This document shows positions 9,278-17,555 of a DNA stretch of 64,000 nucleotides, one piece after another. The stretch lies in NCBI RefSeq assembly GCF_009833495.1, contig NZ_WUWG01000003.1, positions 62,001 to 126,000 on the forward strand. The letters run 5' to 3'. The DNA is from Oceanomicrobium pacificus (GTDB lineage Bacteria > Pseudomonadota > Alphaproteobacteria > Rhodobacterales > Rhodobacteraceae). A program made the position numbers and the translations under genes. The notes under the pieces are model-generated. The model was not told the origin of the DNA, made no database searches, and was given only the letters and a program-made list of their open reading frames with translations. The first letter of the stretch is position 1. Each line of letters starts with the position of its first letter.

Positions 9278-10213
9278 TCAGGCGGGTTCGGTCAGGTCGG
9301 ATTCCTGTTCGAGGAGCGGGGCCACGGCAGCGGCGATCTGGTCCTTCACATGATCCGGCACATGGCTCAGATGCGGGGTCATCGCCCCCATGTCGGCCAC
9401 GCCCGAGAGCGTCACCGCATCATGGATGACGGCAATCGCGCCATGTTCGTTGCGCAGGTCCTCCAGCGGCTGGATCGGGCCGGTCAGCGCGGTCGCGCGG
9501 GCCACCGCCCGATCCTTGAGCGCGGCCAGCACCGCCATGGCGCGCCGGGGCGCGATACAGACCGCGCCGGCTGTGAAGCTGGCAAGCCCGAAGCTGCGCA
9601 GGTGCGGCACGGCGGCGATCTCTCCGATGCCGGAGACCACGCGCGGGCGCGGCACGACCGACAGCATCCGGTCGAGATAGGGGTCGCGGGTGAAATCGCC
9701 GGTCTCGACGGCATATTTCACCGCCACGACCGTTCCGTCATCGACGAGTGCGCCGATCTGGTCGGGCAGAAGCATCTGGTCGGACCGCAGATAGAGGATC
9801 GCGGCCATCCCCGCCCGGTCGGCAAAATCGCGGATTGCGGCTTCGGTGCCCTGCGGCGAGGAGGGGCCGGTCATCGGCAGCAGCATGGCGGCGGGAAACC
9901 GTGTGCGGGCCAGCATCGCCGCCTGATCGCGCAGCTTGCCGAAATCGGGACCGGCCGAAGGAATGGCCCATGTGTCGGCCCCGGCCCAGTCCGGGATCGC
10001 GTCCAGCAGGTCGGAATAGGTGCCGTGGGTCATCGCGTAGATGTTCGCGTTGCCACCATAGAGAAGCGTGGACACGCCGCCGGCTTCGATATGGGCCGCG
10101 AGCTTGGCATTCTCCGGACCGTTGAGGTGGGTGCCGTCGGGTTCCAGCGACACGGGTGGAACGGCCCAGACGGACCGCGCGATATCATCTTCGGTAACGG
10201 GTGTCGTTTTCAT
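9278..10213 (-). CDS. DapA-like aldolase/lyase of the dihydrodipicolinate synthase family
   Basis: A 311-residue TIM-barrel protein with the DHDPS-family pattern: YGGNANIY in place of the usual GGxTGE loop, and VVAVKYAVE with the probable Schiff-base lysine near residue 169. The usual barrel tyrosine seems to be in AAILYLRSD. Loop sequences differ from both DapA and KdgD, so it most likely cleaves or dehydrates a keto-deoxy sugar acid rather than making dihydrodipicolinate. It lies 15 bases downstream of the GntR gene stop at 10229 and so belongs to the RraA-GntR-DapA-like operon on the minus strand. Confidence 0.75.
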   Translation of the reverse strand: MKTTPVTEDDIARSVWAVPPVSLEPDGTHLNGPENAKLAAHIEAGGVSTLLYGGNANIYAMTHGTYSDLLDAIPDWAGADTWAIPSAGPDFGKLRDQAAMLARTRFPAAMLLPMTGPSSPQGTEAAIRDFADRAGMAAILYLRSDQMLLPDQIGALVDDGTVVAVKYAVETGDFTRDPYLDRMLSVVPRPRVVSGIGEIAAVPHLRSFGLASFTAGAVCIAPRRAMAVLAALKDRAVARATALTGPIQPLEDLRNEHGAIAVIHDAVTLSGVADMGAMTPHLSHVPDHVKDQIAAAVAPLLEQESDLTEPA

Positions 10214-10228
10214 TCGGCTCTTCCTTGC

Positions 10229-10963
10229 TCAGGCACTGTCCTCGCCCTCGAACACGCGCTGGCGGGCATTGTCGACATGGGCTTTCATCAGGTGCCGCGC
10301 GGCCTCTGCATCCCGTTTGCGGATCGCCGCCACGATGCCGCGATGTTCCGCCTGCACCAGTTCCAGCCGGGCCACGGGTTTGGTCAGCGACAGGCTGCGC
10401 GCGAGGTTCATGCCGGTGATGATCTGGCTTTTCATCGAGGAACGGGCCGAGACAAAATAATGGTTGTCGGTCGCCGCGCAAATGGCGAGGTGCAACTCCT
10501 CGTCGGCATCCGCGCCGAGCGCGCCTTCGCGAATGCAGGTCTCCAGTGCCACCATAGCGGCGTCGATGCGGGCCATGTCCTCGTCGGTCCAGCGCTCGGC
10601 TGCCAGCGCGGCCGCGTCGCTTTCGATGACCGCGCGAAATTCGAAGGTGCGCTGTACATCCGCGATGGAGCCCACGGGCGCGAAGCTCAGCATCGCGCGG
10701 TCGGGGCGCCGCTGGACATAGGAGCCCGAGCCCTGCCGCGAGGTGATGACCCCGTCGTCGCGCAACTGTTTCAGCGCCTGCCGCAGCACCGGGCGGGACA
10801 CGCCCAGATCCTCGCTCAGCCGTGTCTCCGGTGGCAGCTTGCTGCCTTCGGGGAACTGGCCGTCGACGATGAGGCGCAGGATCTGTTCATAGACCTGGTC
10901 GGACAGGCTCCAGTCCCGGCCCGACCGGTCGAGATTTCCTGCGCTGCCCGACGTGGCGCTCAC
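10229..10963 (-). CDS. Second GntR/FadR-family regulator, translationally coupled to the RraA-like gene
   Basis: A 244-residue regulator with winged helix (LSDQVYEQILRLIVDG, SEDLGVSRPVLRQALKQLRD, GSGSYVQRRPDR) and FCD domain (ADEELHLAICAATDNHY). The start is a GTG at 10963 that overlaps the TGA of the upstream RraA-like gene as GTGA; a longer in-frame extension only runs through that gene. The DNA-binding domain is close to that of the regulator at 4076, so the two may share operators, while the FCD parts diverge and may sense different ligands. It is in the middle of a minus-strand operon, downstream of the aldolase it probably controls. Confidence 0.88.
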   Translation of the reverse strand: MSATSGSAGNLDRSGRDWSLSDQVYEQILRLIVDGQFPEGSKLPPETRLSEDLGVSRPVLRQALKQLRDDGVITSRQGSGSYVQRRPDRAMLSFAPVGSIADVQRTFEFRAVIESDAAALAAERWTDEDMARIDAAMVALETCIREGALGADADEELHLAICAATDNHYFVSARSSMKSQIITGMNLARSLSLTKPVARLELVQAEHRGIVAAIRKRDAEAARHLMKAHVDNARQRVFEGEDSA

Positions 10964-11676
10964 CGGCCGGCCTTTTTCCGCCAGGCGCTGAACTCGACTT
11001 CCGTTTCGGAATCGGTCGGCGGGTAGAGCCCGAAGGTGGAAGCGCCGGCAGCGACCTTCTCGACCACGAAATCCTCGAACACGGTCATCTCGAACGCCTC
11101 GGCCGCCACCTCGTCGGCCAGATGGCGCGGCACGCAGACCACGCCCTCTGCATCGCCGACCATGATGTCTCCGGGAAAGACCGCAACGCCGCCGCAGGCG
11201 ATCGCGTCGTTGATCGCGACCGCATGATGCTGTGTCAGGTTTGTGGGCGGGCTCGGCCGCAGATGGTAGCTCGGCATGTCGAGCTCCGCTATCTCGTGGC
11301 TGTCGCGGAACCCGCCATCGGTCACCAGCCCCTTGCAGCCGCGGGCCTGCAGGCGGGTTGCCAGAATGCCACCGCAGGAGGCCGCGCTTGCGTCCCCCCG
11401 GCTGTCGACGACGAAGACCGCCCCTTCGGGACATTCCTCCACCGCCTTGCGCTGCGGGTTCTCGCGGTCCTTGAACACGTCGAGCACGTCGAGATCCTCG
11501 CGCGCCGGAATATAGCGCAGCGTATAGGCCTCACCGACCATGTTGGGGCCGGGGCGCAGGCGCTGCGGTCCGTGCAGATAGACATTGCGCAGCCCGCGCT
11601 TGAAAAGGACCGTCGTGATCGTGGCGGTGCTGACGGTCTCGAACTTGGCGCGGGTGTCCGCAGAAAGGCTTGGCAT
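10960..11676 (-). CDS. RraA-family aldolase/lyase (HMG/CHA aldolase-like)
   Basis: A 238-residue protein of the RraA/class II pyruvate aldolase group, which includes 4-hydroxy-4-methyl-2-oxoglutarate and 4-carboxy-4-hydroxy-2-oxoadipate aldolases. Family blocks are STATITTVLFKRG near the N-terminus, VDSRGDASAASCGGILATRL, KGLVTDGGFRD with the metal/arginine site, and FPGDIMVGDAEGVVCVPR. It is the first gene of a minus-strand operon with the GntR regulator and DapA-like gene, divergent from udh. Cleavage of a keto-hydroxy acid from uronate breakdown is plausible. Regulation of RNase E, the name-giving function, is unlikely in this setting. Confidence 0.8.
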   Translation of the reverse strand: MPSLSADTRAKFETVSTATITTVLFKRGLRNVYLHGPQRLRPGPNMVGEAYTLRYIPAREDLDVLDVFKDRENPQRKAVEECPEGAVFVVDSRGDASAASCGGILATRLQARGCKGLVTDGGFRDSHEIAELDMPSYHLRPSPPTNLTQHHAVAINDAIACGGVAVFPGDIMVGDAEGVVCVPRHLADEVAAEAFEMTVFEDFVVEKVAAGASTFGLYPPTDSETEVEFSAWRKKAGR

Positions 11677-11748
11677 GTAGGGCAGGCTCCGTCAGGGATA
11701 GACGTGCGGGTGCGGGATGCACCGGCAGCGGTTTCGCCAGACCCTAGT

Positions 11749-11812
11749 AAACTTGTATCGTATTTGTCAATCCTTGCAAAAATCTCTTTACTACTTTTTA
11801 CAATTTGGCCAT
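11749..11812. promoter_or_regulatory. AT-rich divergent promoter region between rraA-like gene and udh
   Basis: An AT-rich island within 182 bases of divergent intergenic DNA. It contains TTTTTACAATTTGG (11796-11809), whose complement reads CCAAATTGTAAAAA, close to the AATTGGTAAA half-site at 6870, and AGTAAACTTGTA on the other side. It is likely to hold both promoters and a GntR-type operator. The exact hexamers are not clear. Confidence 0.4.
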
Positions 11813-11858
11813 TTTGACCCGTGCAGACGACCGAACGGACCATCAGGAAAGGCAGACA

Positions 11859-12689
11859 ATGACCCAGACCATCCTCATCACCGGTGCCAATGGCGGCGTT
11901 GCGTCCATGATCCGTCCCGCCCTGCGGGCCCGATATGGCGGTCTTGTCCTGAGCGACCGCGATCCGGTCACCGATCTGGCCGACGGCGAAGATTTCCGCG
12001 GCGCGGAACTGACCGACTTCGAAGCCGTGCGCGCCGCCTGCAAGGGGGTCGACGCGATCATCCATCTGGGCGGGCAGCCGCATGAAGCGCCGTGGGACGT
12101 GATCGACGCGAGCAATCTGACCGGGATGACCAACCTGATGGAAGCGGCACGGGCCGAGAAGGTGGAACGGGTCGTCTTCGCCTCGTCGAACCATGCGGTC
12201 GGCATGTATGCCCGCAACCGCAAGGTCGGGACCGAAGAACGGGTCCGCCCGGATTCGCGCTACGGCGTCTCCAAAGCCTATGGAGAGGCGCTGTGCGCGC
12301 TTTTTGCCGACAAATACGGGATGCGGTGCCTGTCGGTGCGGATCGGGAATGTGGCGCTCGCGCCTGCCGACAACCGCCGCCTGTCGATCTGGCTCCATCC
12401 CGAGGATTTCGTGCAGCTTTGCATCATCGGGATCGAGCATCCCGACCTGCACAATGAGGTGGTGTACGGAGCATCCGACAATATCCGCAGTTTCTGGGAC
12501 AATGGCGCGGCCTTCCGGCTGGGCTACCGCCCGAAACACCGCGCCGAGGACCATCGGGCCGAAGCCGAAGCCGGGCAGGCCGAAATCGACGCGAAAGGTC
12601 CCCGCGACACCGTGGCCGAAACCCTGCAAGGGGGCGGTTTCGCCGCGGACGAGTTTTCCGGCGACCTTGACCGCACGGCGTGGGATTGA
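11859..12689 (+). CDS. udh: Uronate dehydrogenase
   Basis: A 276-residue extended short-chain dehydrogenase. Udh oxidises D-galacturonate or D-glucuronate with NAD+ to the aldarolactone, the entry step of the oxidative uronate pathway. Visible are the nucleotide loop ITGANGGVAS, the FASSNHAVGMY block typical of Udh, the catalytic YGVSK (tyrosine and lysine), and NEVVYGASDN near the C-terminus. ATG 11859 has CAGGAAAGG upstream, while an in-frame ATG at 11805 lies in the promoter region. The product lactone could go to the SMP-30 protein and then the enolase-family and KdgD enzymes in this same window. It converges with aroQ at 14 bases. Confidence 0.9.
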   Translation: MTQTILITGANGGVASMIRPALRARYGGLVLSDRDPVTDLADGEDFRGAELTDFEAVRAACKGVDAIIHLGGQPHEAPWDVIDASNLTGMTNLMEAARAEKVERVVFASSNHAVGMYARNRKVGTEERVRPDSRYGVSKAYGEALCALFADKYGMRCLSVRIGNVALAPADNRRLSIWLHPEDFVQLCIIGIEHPDLHNEVVYGASDNIRSFWDNGAAFRLGYRPKHRAEDHRAEAEAGQAEIDAKGPRDTVAETLQGGGFAADEFSGDLDRTAWD

Positions 12690-12702
12690 GCGCCCGCCGG
12701 CG

Positions 12703-13149
12703 CTACTCTGCCGCGCCGAGCAGGCTGGCCGCGCGGCGGAGTGCGAGCAGGTAGCCTTCGGTGCCGAAGCCGGCAATCACGCCATCGGCGCGGCCGGAGA
12801 CGAAACTGTGGTGCCGGAAGGTCTCGCGCTTGTGGATGTTGGAGATATGCACCTCCAGCACCGGGCCGTCGAACATGTTGAGCGCATCGAGGATCGCAAC
12901 GGATGTGTGCGAATAGGCGGCGGGATTGATGATGATCGCATCCGCACCGTCGCGCGCGTCCTGGATCAGGTCGACGAGCACGCCCTCATGGTTGGATTGT
13001 TCGAACCGTGCCTCCAGCCCGAGTTGCGCGGCGAGATCGGCGCAGCGTGACGCCACGTCGCTCAGCGTTTCCGAGCCGTAGATTTCCGGCTGGCGGGTGC
13101 CGAGCAGGTTGAGGTTCGGGCCATTGAGGATCAGGACCGTCCGGCGCAT
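12703..13149 (-). CDS. aroQ: Type II 3-dehydroquinate dehydratase
   Basis: A 148-residue flavodoxin-fold enzyme of the shikimate pathway. The type II signature is complete: [20 protein letters not shown] with catalytic tyrosine and the flexible-loop arginine, [18 protein letters not shown] with its asparagine, EVHISN and FRHHS. Three starts stand in a row (GTG 13155, ATG 13152, ATG 13149); AAGGAA immediately upstream fits 13149 best. The enzyme is normally biosynthetic, but in Rhodobacterales it can also serve quinate use; no quinate genes are adjacent. Confidence 0.95.
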   Translation of the reverse strand: MRRTVLILNGPNLNLLGTRQPEIYGSETLSDVASRCADLAAQLGLEARFEQSNHEGVLVDLIQDARDGADAIIINPAAYSHTSVAILDALNMFDGPVLEVHISNIHKRETFRHHSFVSGRADGVIAGFGTEGYLLALRRAASLLGAAE

Positions 13150-13278
13150 CATCACTTCCTTTCACGCGAGGGGGCAGGCAGCCCCTAGCACGGGATGCGT
13201 GCCCCCACCAAAGGCCTGTCGTCCCCACGCTGCGGAAAAGCGGCCACTGTTGCGCGGCGGCAGCCGGGCGCGGGGCAG

Positions 13279-14091
13279 CTAGTCGGTGATCTCGGTCGCA
13301 AGGCGGCTGTCGGTCAACTCGTCTTCGAGCAGCACGTAGATCTCGTCGGGCGGAGTGCGCAGCGAATGGATCATCACGCCCGGATCGATGCCCATCTCGA
13401 TCAGATAGTCCATGACCCGGCCCTGGGCATGCTGGATATCCTCGACGGCGATAAAGGCGGGCAGGTAGCCCGGCGTCTCGTAATAGCTTTGGTGCATGCC
13501 GACCGCCGCGTCGGACGAGACCCGGCGCGCCGTGCCCCCGGCGAACATGTAGGGACAGGCCGACAGGCAGATCATGCCCGGCAGCATGTCGGTCTCGATG
13601 CCGGCCTCGCGCAAAGTGCGGCCGATCACGAGCGCCTCGTCAAGCGCGCCGCCGGGGCTGTTGAAGGCGATCCGGTCGGGCGCATCGGGGCGGGCGGCGA
13701 GCCATGTCGCGAACCGCTCCGCGTCGCCCGGCTCGATCGGGCCGTGCACCAGTCCCCGGTCAAGGCCGCCCTCCGGCGGCAGGTCGGTGAATGTCAGCCG
13801 GTCGGGCATGTCGGATGGCATGTCAAACATCGGCTCCGTGCCCGGCCGTGCGAAGTCGGGGCTTGGCTGGCTGGGTTCGTAGCGACGGGTCTGGTCCCCC
13901 GGTGTCACCGGACCGGTCGGCAGGTCGGGCGACGGGCGAAACGAGAAATCCCAGCGCGTCATCGCATCCGTGGCGACCAGAAGGCCGGCCACGAGGATCT
14001 GTAGCACCAGAAAAAAGCGCAGGCCCCGGCGGATGCCGCGCCCGTCCGCGACGGCAGGTGCGGGGGCCTGACTGTCGGCTGTGTCCGTCAT
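13279..14091 (-). CDS. ClpP/crotonase-fold periplasmic serine protease-like protein
   Basis: A 270-residue protein with a single hydrophobic segment (about residues 24-42) and the rest probably periplasmic. Residues about 140-235 resemble the ClpP-like fold of predicted periplasmic proteins (COG3904 type): INFNSPGG-like FNSPGGALDEALVIG, then MICLSACPYMFAGGTAR with the candidate nucleophilic serine, then VGMHQSYY with the candidate histidine. A proline-rich linker (about 50-90) separates anchor and catalytic domain. Its ATG overlaps the stop of the membrane protein at 14088 as ATGA, so the two are made together. Substrate unknown; signal-peptide or membrane-fragment cleavage is one possibility. 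Confidence 0.7.
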   Translation of the reverse strand: MTDTADSQAPAPAVADGRGIRRGLRFFLVLQILVAGLLVATDAMTRWDFSFRPSPDLPTGPVTPGDQTRRYEPSQPSPDFARPGTEPMFDMPSDMPDRLTFTDLPPEGGLDRGLVHGPIEPGDAERFATWLAARPDAPDRIAFNSPGGALDEALVIGRTLREAGIETDMLPGMICLSACPYMFAGGTARRVSSDAAVGMHQSYYETPGYLPAFIAVEDIQHAQGRVMDYLIEMGIDPGVMIHSLRTPPDEIYVLLEDELTDSRLATEITD

Positions 14092-15425
14092 TCGGCCGCG
14101 TCGAACCGTTTGGGCTTCGGGCGCGGCGGTGCGGGCGGCGTCGGGGTTGCCGGTGGCGCAGAGGCCGCGCCGCGCGCGCGGATTTCCGCATCGGCCACGC
14201 CCATCGAGCTTTCCACATCCTTCATCGCGTTGATCGCGGCCCGCAGGTCCGACAGGGTCAGCGTCTCCTCGATGCTGAGCCCGTCACGCCCCGAGCGGAT
14301 CGCGGCCTGTGTGATGGCCAGCACAAAGACGAGCACCGCGGGCAGCAGATCGATCGCGATCGCACCGGCCCAGGAGGGCACGAAACTGTCTGCATATTTG
14401 ATCACCGCATCGGCGCTGGAGATCGGGTTGTAGGCGGTCTCCTGCGGGGGTTCCATCGCCAGCACATCGTCCGCCGCCTGTTTCAGCGTCTGCCCGCGCT
14501 GGTCGAGTGCGGAGAGCACGCTCGCGATGGTCGAGGATTGCGCATCGCGGACGCTGGCGTTGCGCCCGTCCAGTTCCGGCAGCACGACCGATGCCGGCAG
14601 GTCTTCGGCGGCGCGCGCCACGAGCGGGGCCACCGAATATTGGTTGAGGTTCGCGATCACACCGGCAAGCCGCACGCTTTCTTCGGAAAAGGCGACCGAC
14701 CGCTGCTCGACCGACCCCGGGGCCACTGTCAGTGCCCGCATCCGCCCGAGGATCTCGTTGCCCTCCTCGAAGGCGGCGTCGATGAGCGGCTGCTGCGCCT
14801 CGATCTGGGCCTGCAGGTTGCGCAATTCCTCCGTCTTCTGGGTCAGAACCCGGAAGACCGCGCCTTCACCTGCCGTGCCCGACAGATCGCCGGAGCGTTC
14901 CTGGTCGGCCAGGGCCTCGAAAGCCTCGGCCGCGCGCTGCACCTCGCGTCCGAGCGCCTGACCCGACAGGGCGATTTCATGCGCCTGTTCCAGCCCCGCC
15001 TGGTAGTCGCGCACCGTGTTGGCCAGATGCTGCTCGACGGCGGCAGATCCGGCGAGCGCGGCCGCGTTCAGCCAGCTTGACATGGCAATGATCGCAACCG
15101 ATCCGACGATGGTCGAGATGGTCAGCCCGATGAACCCCGCGGCCGAGCGCATCGCGGGCAGGAGCCGGAGCATATAGCTCCAGAAGACGAAAATCCCGAC
15201 CGATACGGCGACCGAATAGGCGAGCGCAGCGAAAAAGCTCATGGCGCCCGTATCCTCCAGAAGCGAGGAGACGCCGAGATAGGTATAGATGCCCGATGCG
15301 ATGGCCAGAACGCCGAGCGCGGCGGGCGTGATCGTGTCGAGCCAGACGAGGTGTCCTTCGAGTTCACGCGCGGTCCGCAGGCCCTTGGCCTCGGCCGCCG
15401 TCAATGTCTTGTCTTGCTCGGTCAC
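14088..15425 (-). CDS. Four-helix membrane protein with long coiled-coil region, unknown function
   Basis: A 445-residue protein I do not recognise. Hydrophobic segments lie at about residues 32-52, 63-85, 96-116 and 350-372. Between the third and fourth is a long stretch rich in Ala, Glu, Gln and Leu (about 125-335) that looks helical and coiled. With four crossings this middle part would face the periplasm if the N-terminus is cytoplasmic. After the last helix come about 75 residues ending in a Pro/Lys-rich tail (PPAPPRPKPKRFDAAE). It is the first gene of a two-gene operon with the ClpP-like protein. A scaffold or sensor for that protease is an inference from coupling alone. Confidence 0.65.
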   Translation of the reverse strand: MTEQDKTLTAAEAKGLRTARELEGHLVWLDTITPAALGVLAIASGIYTYLGVSSLLEDTGAMSFFAALAYSVAVSVGIFVFWSYMLRLLPAMRSAAGFIGLTISTIVGSVAIIAMSSWLNAAALAGSAAVEQHLANTVRDYQAGLEQAHEIALSGQALGREVQRAAEAFEALADQERSGDLSGTAGEGAVFRVLTQKTEELRNLQAQIEAQQPLIDAAFEEGNEILGRMRALTVAPGSVEQRSVAFSEESVRLAGVIANLNQYSVAPLVARAAEDLPASVVLPELDGRNASVRDAQSSTIASVLSALDQRGQTLKQAADDVLAMEPPQETAYNPISSADAVIKYADSFVPSWAGAIAIDLLPAVLVFVLAITQAAIRSGRDGLSIEETLTLSDLRAAINAMKDVESSMGVADAEIRARGAASAPPATPTPPAPPRPKPKRFDAAE

Positions 15426-15660
15426 GTCGGAACCTCTCTGGCGCGGGATATCCGCATCACATAGGTGCAGGGCGGGGGAATTACAGCATTTTCAAGCGTC
15501 AATGGCCATTCCTGTTGCCTGCGCCTGGGCTGCGGGCACCTGTTCACGCACCTGTGTCGGGCGGAAGCCTGCCGACCGGAGCCTGTAGGGCGCAAAGGAC
15601 TTGCCAGCGCGCGCCCACGCGGCCACCCTGCGGACAAAAGACGGATGAGCGGGTGGAGCG

Positions 15661-16350
15661 ATGCAGGCAGGGAACGGACATGCGGCCGGAAACGCGGCCA
15701 GCGGACGGATGCAGATCAGCACCGGAATGATGAGGGCGGCACACGCTGTCGCTTGGGCTGCCGTGGCTCTGGCCTCCGGCACTGTAGGCGGCGCGGCTTC
15801 GGCGCAGGACCGCCCAGATCTGGATGGGGCGGCCTATGCCGCCATTACCGGCGTGGAAAAGCGGTTGAACATGCGCGCGGGGGCCTCGACCTCGACGGAT
15901 GTGGCGGCGCGTCTGCCGCTCGGGACCGTCGTGCGGCTCGGCGACTGTGCTGCCGCCGAGGGGCGGGTCTGGTGCGGCGTCTCGCTCATGGACGGCACCG
16001 ACCGACAGGGGTTCGCCGCGGCCGAGTTCTTGAGCCCGGCCCATGCGTGGCAGCGGGCGGCGGCCGGCATCTATGACGAGATCGGCGCGCTCAATTGCGC
16101 CGGAGAGGATGGCGCGGCGCTGCGCTGTGCCTACGGGCTTGCGCGCGATGCGGATGGCGCGGCGGTGCTCCGGGTCGAGGATGCGGCCGGTGCGCCGCGC
16201 ATGTTCCTCTTCCGGGACGGGGCGGTCAGCGTGACACCGCAAGCGCTGAGCGAAGGCGGGCTCAGCGTGTCCGCCGGGCAGGGCGGCCAGCAGGTGGCGC
16301 ATTACGGGACGCGGTTCGCGATCCCCGACCGGCTGGTGGCCGGTGAGTGA
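15661..16350 (+). CDS. Exported protein with bacterial SH3-like domain
   Basis: At most 229 residues. A clean Sec signal peptide starts at the paired ATGs 15727/15730 (MRAAHAVAWAAVALASGT... cleaved near AASA-QD), so the true start is probably there rather than at 15661. The mature part has an SH3b-like region (about residues 60-125) with the usual KRLNMRAGAS and PLGTVVRLGDC strands and a GFAAAEFLSP end, followed by about 90 residues with two cysteine pairs and no recognised fold. SH3b domains bind peptidoglycan or peptide ligands. The 3' end overlaps the possible GTG start of the L,D-transpeptidase gene, which supports a shared envelope role. Confidence 0.7.
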   Translation: MQAGNGHAAGNAASGRMQISTGMMRAAHAVAWAAVALASGTVGGAASAQDRPDLDGAAYAAITGVEKRLNMRAGASTSTDVAARLPLGTVVRLGDCAAAEGRVWCGVSLMDGTDRQGFAAAEFLSPAHAWQRAAAGIYDEIGALNCAGEDGAALRCAYGLARDADGAAVLRVEDAAGAPRMFLFRDGAVSVTPQALSEGGLSVSAGQGGQQVAHYGTRFAIPDRLVAGE

Positions 16351-16396
16351 GGCGGCGCCCGAACAGGGCAAGGTGACAGGCAAGGGGGCAGGGCAG

Positions 16397-17392
16397 ATGG
16401 CAGCGAACGGACCGAAGCGACATGCGGGCATGACCCGCAGGACGATGCTCGGGGTGGCCGTGGCAGGCGTGGGGCTGACGCTCTTCGGTGGAAGCCATGT
16501 TCGCGGCCAGCAGGTCTTCAAGGACGTGTCCGCGCTCGCGCCCGGCGAGTTCACCTGGCACCCGAACCGCCAGCCCGCCGGTCCGGTCTCGGTGATCGTC
16601 TCGCTCGACGAACAGCGCGTGCATGTCTATCGCAACGGCGTGCGGATCGCGGTGTCCACCTGTTCGACGGGGCGGCCCGGCCACGGCACGCCGACCGGCG
16701 TGTTCGTGGTGCTCCAGAAGGACAAGAACCACCGGTCGAGCACCTACAACAATGCGCCCATGCCGAACATGAACCGGCTGACTTGGGACGGGATCGCGCT
16801 CCATGCGGGCAATCTGCCGGGCTATCCGGCAAGCCATGGCTGCGTGCGGCTGCCGCTCGATTTTTCCGCCAAGCTGTTTACCGTGACCCATCTGGGCACG
16901 CCCGTCATCATCGCCGACAGCGCCCATGCGCCCGCCGAGATCGTCCACCCGGGGCTGATCCTGCCGATGGCCGCAGAAGCCGGTTTCGAAGCAGCGCTCG
17001 ACGGGCTTGCCGCCAAGAAGCGGCCCGAGGATTGGGGGCTGAGCGATGCCTATCCGATCACCTCGATCGTGGCCTCGGGGTTCGACCGCCGGATGCTGGT
17101 TCTGGAGAATGACCGGGAGGTCGATGGCGGCGCGCTGACCATCGACGGCGACCAGCCGCTGGGCGAGCATCTCTTTGTCCTGCAGGGGCAGGCGGAGGGC
17201 GGGCTCAGCTGGTCGCAGATGGGCTATGGCGACACGGCACCGGGCGCGCAACCGCTCACCCGCCTGCATCCGGACGCTGATCTGGCATCCCGGCTCGGCC
17301 CCTATCTGCACCCCGGCATGATCTTCGTCACGACCGATCTGCCGCTCCATCCCGACCAGCGGTCAGGGCGGGATTTCGTCATCCTGAGCTGA
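16397..17392 (+). CDS. L,D-transpeptidase (YkuD domain) with probable twin-arginine signal and C-terminal extension
   Basis: A 331-residue exported enzyme that cross-links peptidoglycan stem peptides or attaches proteins to them. The YkuD signature HAGNLPGYPASHGCVRLP contains the catalytic cysteine and its SHGC motif. The leader has consecutive arginines before a hydrophobic stretch (MTRRTMLGVAVAGVGLTLFG), consistent with Tat export. Starts at GTG 16343, ATG 16397 or ATG 16430 are all possible; 16397 has AAGGGGGCAGGG upstream. After the catalytic domain (about 40-165) come about 165 residues with no family I recognise, longer than usual. It follows the SH3 gene directly. Confidence 0.85.
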   Translation: MAANGPKRHAGMTRRTMLGVAVAGVGLTLFGGSHVRGQQVFKDVSALAPGEFTWHPNRQPAGPVSVIVSLDEQRVHVYRNGVRIAVSTCSTGRPGHGTPTGVFVVLQKDKNHRSSTYNNAPMPNMNRLTWDGIALHAGNLPGYPASHGCVRLPLDFSAKLFTVTHLGTPVIIADSAHAPAEIVHPGLILPMAAEAGFEAALDGLAAKKRPEDWGLSDAYPITSIVASGFDRRMLVLENDREVDGGALTIDGDQPLGEHLFVLQGQAEGGLSWSQMGYGDTAPGAQPLTRLHPDADLASRLGPYLHPGMIFVTTDLPLHPDQRSGRDFVILS

Positions 17393-17555
17393 CGGCGCAA
17401 GGCCGTCATTGTCTCCGGGCTTGCCACAAAGCCCCCTTTTCGCGCGGCATTATCGAGCCTCCACGCAAGGGGGGCCGCCGAAATCTGGCGGCACGCCGCG
17501 GTGCAGACGCACCAGCCCCCGGGGGATGACAGGTGGGCAGGGGCCGATATCGGTA

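Noticed and set aside
9350-11026. A 558-codon plus-strand open frame across the DapA-like and GntR genes
   Set aside because: Composition is typical of a complementary-strand shadow, and both minus-strand genes have clear family motifs and coupled starts.
12689-12704. Terminator hairpin AGCGCC/GGCGCT between udh and aroQ
   Set aside because: A short 6-bp stem overlapping both stop codons with no T-run; a common chance event in GC-rich DNA.
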